Source of the DNA: Bolinopsis microptera
Taxonomy: Eukaryota > Ctenophora > Tentaculata > Lobata > Bolinopsidae
Reading direction: 5' to 3'
Assembly (NCBI RefSeq): GCF_026151205.1
Contig: NC_087080.1
Span: 4,133,096-4,197,095, forward strand
DNA length: 64,000 nucleotides
The notes under the pieces were generated by a model, which did not search any database, had not been told where the DNA came from, and saw only the letters and a list, made by a program, of their open reading frames with translations. A program made the position numbers and the translations under genes. Positions 1 through 11,632 of the stretch are shown in pieces; the stretch's first letter is position 1; every line of letters starts with the position of its first letter.

Positions 1-308
1 CAGCAATAAAATCTAAAGATATTTCACATAAGTTATCTATTTAAAAAAATTCTCTATTAAAAACCATCATTCATCAGTCAGTACTATCGTTTGTTTGAAA
101 TTAAAATAAATAATTAAATAAAAATAATTCAGAAAATATATTTAAAGATAAAAACTGTTTTTATTAACCTTTACAAAAATTTCATTCAAACTAACAAATA
201 AAAAGAGTTCCCATACTATCACATCACACTATTAAAACGCTATATAACCCAGCACTATCCTTCACTGTCCACTGTGTCCAGTACTCTACACTTGAACACA
301 CAAAACTT

Positions 309-1570
309 TCAAAGTCTATTCCAAGTATGAATGTGCACGTGACAGTGTGGACACTTGTGAACCACATCCTTGCAAGAGTCAGCAAAGAAGGGTATGATAC
401 AGCACATGAACCAGCCTCCGACCAGCAGTATAATACCCACTATCAGCCATGTGAACGTACCTGAGGGTCAGAAATAGTTCCAGATTATACTTTTCAGAAG
501 AACAGCACAAATACCATTTACATATTGTATCAGGGTCATTCATCAGTTCGTCGACGACAATTCCGTGACTGTACTGCAAGATTACTGTGACTGTACAGCG
601 ACTGTACTGCGACTGTACTGCGACTGTACTGCGACTGTACAGCGACTGTACTGCGACTGTACTGCGACTGTACTGCGACTGTACTGCAGCAGAATTGTAA
701 TCATGATCACTAAGATATTCCTATTCTTAAAGCATTCATAGTAAACCTGTAATAAACTCGATCTGAGTTAGTATAGTGTTTTGGCAGGTAAGACAGAATG
801 TATGGGTGGGATGCTTGCTCCAAACTATACTCTGTGCCGGTATTACTACAGTATTAGTAATAGTAGGGGTCTGGTGAACAACTTCAGGGTGCGGTACTCC
901 CACCAGGGGCGTCTTTTCTTGGCTTTCATACTCTGAACAGTGTTAAAGCTTTATTATTTATGGTTTACACTAATTTCAGACTGTTCCAGTTTTAATAAAC
1001 AACCAATATAATCGGTATAATTGCATGTGAATTCGGGAGTGTTCAAGAAGTTATGGCGCGTAACAATTCTAAGCACCTGCCAGGGTAAATTCTTAACAAT
1101 TCTAGGTACCTGCCTGGGTAAATTCTTGGCAATTGTAGGTAACTACCTAGGTTTTTTGTTTGTTGTTTGTTTACTACCTGGGTTGATGGGGTACTGATTT
1201 ACAGGGTAGCCAGCTTGAGCCGGGTATGTGGCAGACTGATCAGTACCGTACCCAGTTGGCTGACTCACTTGTGGATATAACTCCTGAAGCATGCAAAGTG
1301 CGTCAGATTCAAACAGAAGTTGCAACTTTTTGTATTTGGAGAGTTAATAATCATTGATATAATCAACGATTATTAATACTGGTTGACCGTTGGCTACATC
1401 AACATGTATGTAACAGTTATCATGAACTTTAAACTAAAATATTTGCCCAGCAGTGAAGAAAATGAAAGTTGTACCTCCGAAGGTGGAGCAGCTGGAGCTG
1501 TTCCAGCCTGGTCATGGTACGGTCCCTCGTAGGGTGGTGGTGGAGTTGATCTTTGTTGCTGATCAGCCAT
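309..1570 (-). CDS. LITAF-domain protein, copy 1 (four exons)
   Basis: Predicted 179-residue membrane-associated zinc-binding protein of the LITAF/CDIP family, which acts on the cytosolic face of endosomal and lysosomal membranes. Exons by phase and GT-AG sites: 1475-1570, 1178-1283, 747-932, 309-460 (540 nt, in frame throughout). The N-terminus (MADQQQ...) is proline/tyrosine-rich with a PPPY motif of the type bound by NEDD4-like WW domains. Exon 3 ends with the first zinc knuckle (CLTC); exon 4 encodes the hydrophobic hairpin (WLIVGIILLVGGWFMCCIIP) followed by DSCKDV, the second knuckle (CPHC) and the family-typical ending HTWNRL-stop. Order and knuckle spacing fit LITAF, and the small size matches. 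It lies head-to-tail with copy 2, which shares exon layout and 3' untranslated sequence. Exon coordinates are by eye but mutually consistent. Confidence 0.88.
566..688. repeat. 11-bp tandem repeat (gactgtactgc)
   Basis: About ten copies of an 11-bp unit, some with 'tacagc' instead of 'tactgc'. It sits in the last intron of LITAF copy 1, between exons 3 and 4. The matching intron region of copy 2 lacks it, so it arose after the gene duplication. Confidence 0.9.
1062..1153. repeat. Imperfect ~35-bp triplicate in LITAF copy 1 intron
   Basis: Three diverged tandem copies of a unit reading roughly acaattctaggtacctgcc followed by tgggtaaattctt. They lie in the intron just downstream of exon 2 of LITAF copy 1, partly touching the polypyrimidine-poor intron start. 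No function apparent. Confidence 0.7.
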
Positions 1571-1961
1571 ACTTTTGTAGACTGTTAAGCGTTCAAATCG
1601 AACTGCCTACGACATACTAGTTGTTTTTAACTTTAAGGAAAACGAATCATGTTGTTTGTTATTCTAATTTTGCAACAATTAAATCTAAAGAAATCTCACA
1701 TTGATTGTTTTTGTCAAAAAACTAACATTCATCGGTTAAAAACTAGCATTTGTCAACTAAACTATCATTTGTCCATCAGTGCTATCGTTTGTTTGAAAAT
1801 CAGAACACATACAATTCAAATCAGGAAATATATTGAAAGCTATTAAATTTTTTTATTAAACTTTAAAGTTCAGTTAAATTAAGTATTAACAAAAGATGTT
1901 CCATACAATCACATCACACTATTAAAACGCTAGATCACTCAGTACAATCCACTTGTACAAA

Positions 1962-4900
1962 TCAAAGTCTGTTCCACGTGTGGATGTGCATGTGGCAATG
2001 TGGGCACTTGTGTTCAACGTCCTTACAAGAGTCAGCAAAGAAGGGTATGATACAGCACATGAACCAGCCTCCAATCAAGATTATTATACCACCTATTAGC
2101 CATGTGAACGTACCTGAGGGTCAGAAATATTGCTCGATTATACTTGTTTAGTAGAACAGCGGTTCCATAAGTTAGCATTATTTTCTACACTTATCAAAAC
2201 CAGTAATAAGTTATTAATCAAGATATTCGTATTACAGGATAAGGTCCCTTCCAGCCATTGTCACCTGCCACCTAATTTGGCAGGTTTTACAGTAAGGCTG
2301 ATAATCAATTTAAAGCCTTAATATGATTCCCGTAAAATTAACCGCAATCCTGCCTATTTATTTTATACGCGCAGAGATGTATCTCACGTGATTATTAAAT
2401 TGAGTTGTTGATTATTAGAAAAGCCTGCAAAATTAAGACAAAACCTGCCTAACCTTTCCCCTACCCACAGCAGGTTTGCTCTATTTAGGCAAGTTTTCCG
2501 TTAAATATAAAGTCGAATGCTGCAGATTTAATGCAGATCCTGCGTAAGCTTAAATAATTCGAATCAACTTGTTGCGTGATTAAACCTATATTGGCAGGTA
2601 TTTGGATAATTTGAGTGTACAATGTGGAATACTGTAATGATCGTATAACTGTAAGGAATAGGACTGAGACTTGGGTTCCGGTTGTGCAACTACAGAATAC
2701 TACATTGTACATGGTTCTATAGTTTATACGTCATGTAGTCACTAGTCAGTGGCGAAACGACCGCCCCGGCTACCCCTGCTATGCGGGAGGGGGGCGGCCT
2801 CTTAGGTACGTTTCGCCGCTGCATATTAGTCCACTGTTACCAACACGGGGGTCTATGATAAGTTTGAGTATAAAAGTATAAAAACCGATTATTATTGGAA
2901 AATAACTGTTTGCTTAACTTAAGTTCTTATATTGCCATTTTAGATTAGATTGCTATGTTCTTATGTAGTGAGGACAGCACTTTTTCAGTTGCAGTGCAAC
3001 TACCAGTACAGCTGTTCAGTGTAAGATTGTAGCAGCTGAACATAACCTAAAAATACACATGTTTTATCGTTTTACTACCTACTTTATTACATTTAGTGAA
3101 TGCAGCTGCAGGTATTTTTAGATTATGTGATATTTGATCGGAAATTGGTGCATATTTTCGAATTCAATAAATCGATGATAACTGGTGTTGTCAGTGCATC
3201 TTTTTTACACAGAGGTGTATCTAATCTTCATACATCATATTGATTGATACTTTGCACCAACATCGTTTTTCAATTCAGAGGAATAACGGTTCTTTTGCGA
3301 TAGTCAAAACGCGACAACTAGCGCTGGATGGCGACAACTAGCGCTATCCAGCGCTAGTTGTCGCCATCCAGCGCTAGTTGTCGCTATCCAGCGCTGGATA
3401 ACGCTGGCCAGCGCAAAATATATATGTTCGATAATTGTCGCTATCCAGCGCCAGTTGTCGCCATCCAGCGCTAGTTGTCGCCATCCAGCGCTAGTTGTCG
3501 CTATCCAGCGCTAGTTGTCGCTGGCTATGCGACACTGTCGCACGCGATAGTTTGCGATGGCCAGCGCAACTGGCCATCGCAGAAAACAGTTCGATAACTA
3601 GCGCTGGATAGCGACAACTAGCGCTAGATAGCGACAACTAGCGCTGGCCAGCGCTAAGCGATAGCCATCGATATCCAGCGCAAAATTTTTGCGCTATTAC
3701 TCGTCAGCTAGCGCTGGCCAGCGCTGGCCAGCGCTAGCCAGCGCTAACCATCGCTAGCCAGCGCTAACCAGCGCTAGCCAGCGCTAGCCAGCGCTGGCCA
3801 GCGCTAGCTGACGAGTAATATCGCAATTATATTGCGCTGGCCAGCGCTGGCTGACGAGTAATACTAATATCGAGCGTGCTAAATCACTCTACAGTCGATC
3901 TTCGAGATTGTTCTGAAAGGGCCCCCGATGGTTGTAACCAACTTCAATCGATGTATTTTCGGACGCTAATTCCGAATCAACCCGCATGGGCCCATGACAT
4001 ATGGTTAAAATGCTCTCCTGACGAGATATTGGCGAAAAACTGTACATGTATCGATCACGTGATATGACCGTATAAGGAAGTTAGTCTAATTTCTCGTTAT
4101 TATTAGGGTTTCAGCATATGTTTTTGTTAAGGATTGGGTTAGGGTTAGGGTTGGGATCAGATTAGAGGGTTAAGGTTTCGAAAAGTCGTTCAGAACCAGC
4201 TAGAGTCAGAGAATGGGTTAAAAAAGTCACGTGACAGTCGAGTGTAAAGTGATTAATCATCATCCGACTAATATCGCAAGTATATGATTTTGATACATTG
4301 CGCTGGCTAGCGCTGGCCAGCGCTGGCTAGCGCTGGTTAGCGACAACTAGCGCTGGCTAGCGTTGGCTAGCGCTGGCTAGCGCTGGCTAGCGCTGGCTAG
4401 CGATGGTTAGCGCTGGCTAGCGCTGGCTAGCGCTGGCCAGCGCTGGCCAGCGCTAGCTGACGAGTAATAGCGCAAAAATTTTGCGCTAGATATCGATGGC
4501 CAGCGCTGGCCAGCGCTAGTTGTCGCTATCCAGCGCTAGTTGTCGCTATCCAGCGCTAGTTGTCGCTGGCTATGCGACACTGTCGCACGCGATAGTTTGC
4601 GATAGTGTCGCATAGCCAGCGACAACTAGCGCTGGATAGCGACAACTAGCGCTGGATGGCGACAACTAGCGCTGGATAGCGACAACTAGCGCTGGATGGC
4701 GACAACTAGCGCTGGATGGCGACAACTAGCGCTGGATAGCGACAATTATCGAACATATATATTTTGCGCTGGCCAGCGTTATCCAGCGCTGGATAGCGAC
4801 AACTAGCGCTGGATGGCGACAACTAGCGCTGGATAGCGCTAGTTGTCGCCATCCAGCGCTAGTTGTCGCGTTTTGACTATCGCAAAAGAACCGGAATAAC

Positions 4901-6081
4901 TGTTACGAAAGGCATTTATTTCCATAGAGTTTTACGGTCAATCCCAGCTTTTCTCATGGCCAAGCCCAGTAAGTATATCGATTCATGACGATACTGGAGA
5001 CTTCTGGGGTTTACAAGTTATCGTTATTTAATGCTATAATCATATTAGGGGGGAGGCACTAGGATCATTGCGGTCTGTTTAGACTGTAGAGAGAGTTCAT
5101 ACTTTCATACGACAATGTTATGCGTGTTTTCAAATATAATAGGCGGGTTTATACTTTTGCATTTCAACTGCGATAGTGAAGTCCCGGCCGTTATAGGCAC
5201 GGGTTACACTAGTGGATTTAAATAATTTTATTTAGGCAGGAGTGATGATATCGCAGACTTCGCAATTAAGTAGGCATGATTATGGTTAAATTCGCAGTGG
5301 CACTGGATGGAAGGGGCCTTACATACTAAGAGGGTAGTCAATAATAAGATATTCATATTTCTAAGATCTTTATATTAAACCTGTAATATAGTTGATCTCC
5401 GTGAGGATGGTATTTTGACAGTTAATACAGACGGTCTGTATGGGGTGCCTACCCCAAACTATATTCTGTGCTGGTATTATTATTGTGTTCTGTTGAACTA
5501 CTCCGTGGGGCGGTGGGCCCACCAAGGGCGTCTTCTCTTTGTTTCCATACCCTGAAAGGTAATAATCTTCATTATTTATGGTTTACACTTACCTCGGCCT
5601 GTTTCAGTTCCAATGAACAACCAATACAATCTGAATAATGTATAATATATGTATAACAATGTATAATAATATGTAATCGCATGTGATAATGTGCCTAATG
5701 TATAAAGCGCACAATAAATCAAGGTACCTACCAGGGCTGGCAGGGTACTGTTGAACTGGGTACTGTTGAGCAGGATATGAAACAGACTGATCAGTCCCGT
5801 ATCCTGGAGCATACACTTGTGTTGGATACTCCTGAAGCTGGACAATGTGGTGCGTCAGATTCCAACAGAATTAGAGAGTTAATAATAATTATTAATACTG
5901 GCTGACCGTTGGCTACATGATAGTCATCATGAACTTTTAAAGAAGGATTTGCCCGGCAGTTATGCTGTTATGGATAAGAAACTGAAAATTGTACCTCAGG
6001 AGGTGGGGCTGTTCCAGCCTGGTACGGTCCGGCCGGGTACTCGTACGGAGGCGGGGGAGTTGTGCCTTGTTGATCAGCCAT
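1962..6081 (-). CDS. LITAF-domain protein, copy 2 (four exons, 3.3-kb last intron)
   Basis: Paralogue of the LITAF gene at 309-1570. Exons: 5995-6081, 5732-5831, 5381-5551, 1962-2113 (510 nt, 169 residues). Start MADQQG, then TPPPPYEYP (PPPY motif) and a YPAQQYPVQQYPASP stretch; first knuckle CINC in exon 3; last exon has the hydrophobic segment GGWFMCCIIPFFADS, knuckle CPHC and terminal HTWNRL. Splice phases (0,1,1) and the 152-nt last exon match copy 1 exactly. Joining the isolated last exon at 1962-2113 to exons 1-3 is an inference: no other upstream exons are available to it and no other last exon is available to them. The 3,267-bp intron between them (2114-5380) contains a foldback transposon and a short MITE, so the intron grew by insertion. 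Both zinc knuckles are intact. The alternative is that 1962-2113 is an orphan exon. Confidence 0.8.
2747..2821. mobile_element. 75-bp hairpin MITE with CAGyGGCGAAACG ends
   Basis: The ends CAGTGGCGAAACG and (reverse complement) CAGCGGCGAAACG form 13-bp terminal inverted repeats around a GC-rich core. It lies in the long intron of LITAF copy 2. The terminal CAGyGGCG looks hAT-like, but the flanking 8-mers (tcactagt, catattag) do not match, so the target duplication is not confirmed. Confidence 0.55.
3288..4892. mobile_element. 1.6-kb foldback transposon with 8-bp target duplication
   Basis: Begins GGTTCTTTTGCGATAGTCAA and ends with its reverse complement. It is flanked on both sides by ggaataac (3280-3287 and 4893-4900). 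Each arm (~600 bp) is built of short repeats of GACAACTAGCGCTGGA and GCTGGCCAGCGC type, themselves palindromic. The ~350-bp centre (about 3895-4245) is mostly unique, has no ORF of note, and contains degenerate TTAGGG runs at 4131-4155. No transposase is encoded, so it is non-autonomous. The 8-bp duplication suggests mobilisation by hAT-type machinery, but this is inference. It lies in the last intron of LITAF copy 2. Confidence 0.85.
5044..5165 (+). repeat. Dispersed ~110-bp repeat, copy 1
   Basis: Shares 'ttaggggggaggcact', 'gagagttcata', 'cgacaatg' and 'gttatgcgtgttttcaaat' in order with 10408-10512, in the same orientation. Part of an undefined repeat family; no terminal structure is visible. 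Confidence 0.7.
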
Positions 6082-8259
6082 ACCTGTCAGTCAGCTGACT
6101 TACACAGCATTTTAGGTACTTTTATATCATCCTGGGGTGGGAATTGTTAACTTTTAAGTTAAATTTAAATGACGATTATTATTGAACTTTGACACCGTGA
6201 CAGCTGAGGTCCACTGTGCACTACTATACGGCGGTAATTAAACAATTTTCGAAAGCCTCGTAACTATAAATCTTAATCGTAGATCAGATATCTATGTTGC
6301 AAGACCTACAGCTGCACACTGATTGTAGTTTGTGCGTCACGAATACGTGCAGGTGTAATGGCCAGTGGGGTATATTCACGTACCACAAGCTGGACTTACA
6401 CTTACAGCAAAGATAAAAGTGTGAGTAACCATCAAGAACAAAAGAAAACGAATGCTAGCTGCCTACCAGTACGGCGGATGTAATACGGACAGTGAACAAA
6501 AAGACACAATAGTAAATTTTGAGTACAAGTAAAACGTTAGTACAGTGAGCACATAAGTAAAAGAAAGACATATAAGGCAGTCTTACGCTTACTTAAATTG
6601 TCTTTATCTTTAAGTTTAATCTCTACGGTAGATAATTACGAATCATATAACATACAACGTTATATGCACGTAAATGGATGTGCAATTTGCAAATTTGATA
6701 AGGGATCTTTCACATATTACGTAATCATTTTTTGGAACATTTTTACCCCCCCCCCCCACCCCTCCGTAATCAGTTTTACACATAGATATTGTGTCAAAAT
6801 TACACTATAGCCGCTAGCGTAATCATTCGGAAACGCCCCGCCCTCCCCCCTCAGCTGATTACGTAATATGTGAACGTCCTCTAATCATACAAATATAATA
6901 TCATACAAGCCAAAACGGGTGGCCAAAAAAACCTTTTACTAAACAAAATATCAACACATGGTACCAAGACAGAGTGGACACAACGATAATACCAACTTCG
7001 ACGACCTCATTATCTTTAGCAACATTGTACACACCCCGTTATAATAGAATATAGAACGTGTATACTTGATACAATGTACTCATTATACATTTAATACAAG
7101 GTATGCAAGGTCACATCGAGGTGATAATATTGTGATAATAAGGGCCAATATCGCGAATTAACAAAGGAGAAACACACGGACCTTACACAGAAATAACGAG
7201 CAGGGCCGTATTATTCGGGGTTATTTAAAAACCTTTTTACGATTTAATTTTGATGGGCTTGAAGCTATTGCATGATACATTTTGAAGAGACAATGTAAAA
7301 GGGCTAGCGGAAATATTGCTTTAAACAATAGGTTGTCCAAAAGTGATGTGAAATTGTATACGTGTTTTACAGTCATATGTACTTATACTTGTAGCTAAGG
7401 AACTGAATTCAATTTCAATTGTATATATTACATAACTTGCTGCGAACAAATAAAATGGCTTAGCGTTTTGCTGCGACAAACAATTTGGTTTTTCAATTTA
7501 GTCACTTTAGCAAGAACCGTTGATCTTACTGTTATCATTCATCTAAAAGAGTTTGGCTGCCCCATTGCCACTAAACTGCCACGGTAACAATGATTTCATG
7601 CACAGATTCGATTACAATGTCATCGGTACTGTCAGGTGACCATGATAATTTCATATCACAACTGCACTGTTGCGTCAAATCGGCTGACAAAGTTACACGC
7701 AAAAAATGAATCTATAACCGAATAAAGTTTGTAAATCAAATTAGCACCATAACGTGTGCTAAACATGATACTCAAGTGAGCGCTGCAGTAGTATAATAAC
7801 TATAAACGACATGTGGAAACTCAACACAGCTTCAAACACCTGTTAGATTGTAAAGCTAAAGTACCACTACCTACCGTCCTAATAAACCGAGCGAGTGTTC
7901 TGAGGAACACACACTTAAAGTCACTGATCACTGGGTGTCACGTTACATGTTGGACGAGATTGTAATGGCAAACGCCCACGTGGATTCCACTTCTTAGTGC
8001 AAAACGTTAGTTAGTAAACACGGAAAACCGCTGAGTGATAGTTGTGCCTTAATAATGCCTATTGACATGGTTGTTAAACATCTGGTCCAATTATTGGCTC
8101 CAACAATCAACTCATATAATCTGACGAAACTATGAACTACATAGTATGAATATTATTTCGAATCAAGAACGGTATCGAGTTAAGAATCCTCATAGATCCA
8201 CGATTACTCATGCAGTTAGCAGTGAGCTTAATCAATTATGAAACAAGTGCACGACGCGA
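6082..8259. other. Intergenic between LITAF copy 2 and the hAT insertion
   Basis: Upstream flank of LITAF copy 2, presumably including its promoter. Apart from the MITE at 6702-6881 I see no coding exon, tandem array or RNA gene. The open frames here are short and lack family features. Confidence 0.5.
6702..6881. mobile_element. 180-bp PIF/Harbinger-type MITE (TAA duplication)
   Basis: Flanked by TAA at 6699-6701 and 6882-6884. The ends (GGGATCTTTCACATATTACG and, reversed, GAGGACGTTCACATATTACG) are inverted repeats followed by TAATCA. The larger element at 36630-37125 has the same TIR and TAA duplication. A 3-bp TWA duplication is characteristic of PIF/Harbinger. A C-tract and a G/C-rich stretch lie inside. 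Confidence 0.75.
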
Positions 8260-8638
8260 GTCAAAATTAGGTTTGCCAACCGATATTATCGGCCGATAAT
8301 TATTGGCGATAATTTGCCAAAATCTTTATCGATTATCGCGATAATTCTCGAGAATAATCGCGATAATCTACCAATTTTTATTAAGGGAAAATAGCCTAAT
8401 ATAAATTTAACATATTTTTCTAATCTGTTTCTTTGTTTGTCATGTTAAACCCGACTGCTACCATAATAATTGCAATGTGATGGTATGCTGACGTGCTATG
8501 TAGTCGGTATAAGTGTTTATAAAGTTGCGGCAGTGAAAATTTAAATGTCGTGTTATATTATCGCATCTTAGTTAGTAACTATCCAGTTAGTTACTATCTA
8601 GTTAGTTATGAGTTAAGTTTGGTAGTTTGGAGGTTGTA

Positions 8639-9030
8639 TGATCAGAAGCAGTTATTTTGGTTTGTTGAAGCACGGAAAGAAACTCATACTGCAACGAGAC
8701 TGCAAAACCTGTTCGAGCTTGCTATGTAGTGTGTAGTATGTTGAAGAGATATGACCGGATAACTGATGCAGTGAACGAAGTTGTGGTTGACTCGGAGCTT
8801 GGTAATCTAATACGGAATACAGGAGAGACTGAGTCAGTTAAAGACACCATTAAGACTGTGTTAAAGAGACAACAATCTCCTTCAAGCAGAATTAATTGTT
8901 CAGTTTATTAATAGCAAGCTGGAAGAGTCGAGAGATAGAATCACAACTTTCTCGAACCCTTCTTGATAGGATACGTACACGATATGTCAGGAGAAAGAAC
9001 CTTAACTTCGTATGATCGCTGTTAACGTTC
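8639..9030 (+). pseudogene. Possible decayed hAT transposase fragment
   Basis: Open segments in shifting frames lie close inside the left terminus of the hAT-like element. They include a 60-residue stretch at 8729-8911 (SMLKRYDRITDAVNEVV...) and a following one in another frame (EIESQLSRTLLDRIRTRY). The 'MLKRY..I..A....' pattern resembles the region of hAT transposases after the RW-S motif. This assignment rests on position and loose resemblance only. Stops and frameshifts exclude an active enzyme. Confidence 0.3.
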
Positions 9031-9497
9031 TACTTAGCTGGGGTGCATCGGCAGAGTCAGGATTTAAAAGCGCTTATAGGCGCTTATGATTGCTTTTCTA
9101 CCGCTTTTCCTATCACCCATGGCATGGCCTGGTTGGCATGAATTTCGTAGGAGCGACTCAAACGCGCAAGCTGGCGCAGTTTATTTGTTGCCGTTTTACT
9201 ATCTAATAACCAGATTTTACAAGCTATCTCAGCACGCGCGCGGCTTTTCTAGCGCGTATACATTACTTTTTTCCTATTACATACATCCTGGGTTTAGACC
9301 AAGAGACAAACTAAAAGTGATTTGGTCACTGGTCAGATCACTTGTTAACAATGAGACCGACAAATCTAAAATAAAGTTTTCAAGATGTGTGTGTTTTGTC
9401 TGTGTGTCCGCGTGTAATTTCCGAGCGGCTTAATGTTAATCAAGAAAACGGTAAGAGTTACGGGGCTGGTTTTTTTCGGTATAGTGCCGACAAAACT

Positions 9498-9569
9498 TTA
9501 CTGGGCCGCGCTCAGCCTGTCATTCCGCCAAATCTTTAATGAACATAATAGCCTGGGGTCCTCAGGTAA
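9498..9569 (+). mobile_element. Micro-MITE copy A (72 bp)
   Basis: Begins TTACTGGG and ends CAGGTAA, imperfect inverted ends. It is flanked by acaaaact at 9490-9497 and 9570-9577. The core contains GCGCTCAGCCTGTCATTCC and GCCTGGGGTC, shared with copies at 9678, 18267 and 45040. Confidence 0.8.
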
Positions 9570-9677
9570 ACAAAACTATGACATGAGGAAGCCAAATGGT
9601 AAAGGTTTTTTTAAATCGGTCGGTGGTAAGTGGTTTAATTGATGGTTTAGTTGATGGTTTTGTACCACAAATGTTAC

Positions 9678-9755
9678 TTACTGGGCGGCGCTCAGCCTGT
9701 CATTCCTCCGAATCTTTTTTGTTTATAAACATAATAGCCTGGGGTCCCCAGGTAA
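9678..9755 (+). mobile_element. Micro-MITE copy B (78 bp)
   Basis: TTACTGGGCGGCGCTCAGCC ... GGGGTCCCCAGGTAA, flanked by aaatgttac at 9669-9677 and 9756-9764. It has its own target duplication, so it inserted independently of copy A 100 bp upstream. Confidence 0.85.
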
Positions 9756-9798
9756 AAATGTTACATAAAATAGCTTTAGCAGAATGGCAAGAGTTGCG

Positions 9799-10326
<528 letters not shown>

Positions 10327-10407
10327 ATTACTGTATATGTGGCTGCATAAGTAGCGGCATAATTGGGTTAGCCCGGTAAGATTCGCTGTAATGTTATACC
10401 CTACGTT

Positions 10408-10512
10408 TATTAGGGGAGGGGGCACTGTTAGTGTTTGGGGTCTGTTTTGACTGCAGAGAGAGAGTTCATACGACAATGCATGTTATGCGTGTTTTCAAAT
10501 ATAATAGGCGGG
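10408..10512 (+). repeat. Dispersed ~110-bp repeat, copy 2
   Basis: Matches 5044-5165 (LITAF copy 2 intron) in the same orientation, down to 'gcgtgttttcaaatataata' and 'ggcgggt'. It lies right of the CT array. Confidence 0.7.
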
Positions 10513-11632
10513 TGTGGTGCGGAGTTAACAAGGGTTAATTTCTATAACGATACAATTGGAGAAATGGGTCACATAATGCAGGTTTTGACTCAGTAACTTA
10601 ATAACATGATCTCTTTTGCCAGCTCTACTACACATTCTAGCACTGTGAAAGTCTACTTTAAACTTGGACGAAGGAGCCAACGAAGCACCATTAGGTCACG
10701 GGTCAGAACACCCTTTACAGAAAGACCAATAACTTGAAGCGAGACTCATGTGATGTAAGTAAAACTAGTACTCGTGATCTAGTAGGAAGGATAGTAGCCG
10801 ACAAGCCACTGATAGCAGACGGCAAATGGTATTAGTACTTGAACACATAACATTACCCCTATGAACTCAGGAAATCAACATCCCAACAAGACTACTGACT
10901 AACAGAATAGTGATCTTTGCCTTTTGTGTTTACTTGCTCGGGAGCTGAGAACCTAGTCTAACACTAGCGCTCAACAGTTTCTTGCTTTCAGTTTGTAGAG
11001 TTGTTTCGTGTGATTCAGCTGCACTGTCCAGTCCGAGTACTCCCCCTCCGCCATAGTGTCCTCTGGTTTTAAAGTGTCCTGTACCTTGATGGCAAGCCTC
11101 GAGAACTAATGTTTGTTTTTCAGGTACGACAACTCCGGTCCGTAAAATAATAATAATGGGGAGGGGGGGTCGCTATAAGATGACACGGCAATCGTACATG
11201 ATTCAGCCTTGTAAATTTCAAGATATATTAAGTTCGTTAGCAAGATTCTATTAAACTATTCCTATTACAGAAATGTTTATTTGCTTGTTGGTTGTTCCTT
11301 CCGATGGTTACGACATGAGACAGAGATTATGCTGCAGTTGTTGAGATTTTAAGCCTTATCAATAGTACATTAACTTAGAGCAGGGTCTGTTGGAAAGTTT
11401 CCTAGTCCCGTTATAAAGCTTACAAGTACTCTGTCAGTGCTCATGCTCTGAGCAACTCCTAGGGGTCCAACTTCCTTAAGTTTGTAGTAATGTAGCAGCT
11501 AGAGATCTATTTAACAATAACATTAACTTAGAGCTGGTCAGTTGAACAGTTTAAAATTCTGGTGGCGAATCTCTTAAACAACAACATTAACTTAGAGCTC
11601 CACTATTGGGTGTTGCCAAGCTCGCTTCGGTT
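10513..11632. other. Interior of the hAT-like element, nothing recognised
   Basis: No exon, array or terminal repeat seen except a short G-run near 11160 and loose repeats of 'acattaacttagagc' at 11368, 11520 and 11585 leading into the satellite. Confidence 0.5.

Noticed and set aside
4131-4155. True telomere or fusion point
   Set aside because: The TTAGGG-like run is short and degenerate, lies in the centre of a foldback element, and recurs with the same flanks at 25 kb.
9086-9433. 115-codon open frame inside the hAT-like element
   Set aside because: Low-complexity, no resemblance to transposase or any other family; frame is probably fortuitous.
9551-9569. Spliced-leader RNA idea for the ccccag|gtaa module
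   Set aside because: The CAG|GTAA resembles a donor site, but the exact flanking duplications show these are mobile insertions; no Sm-site or snRNA-like 3' part was seen.
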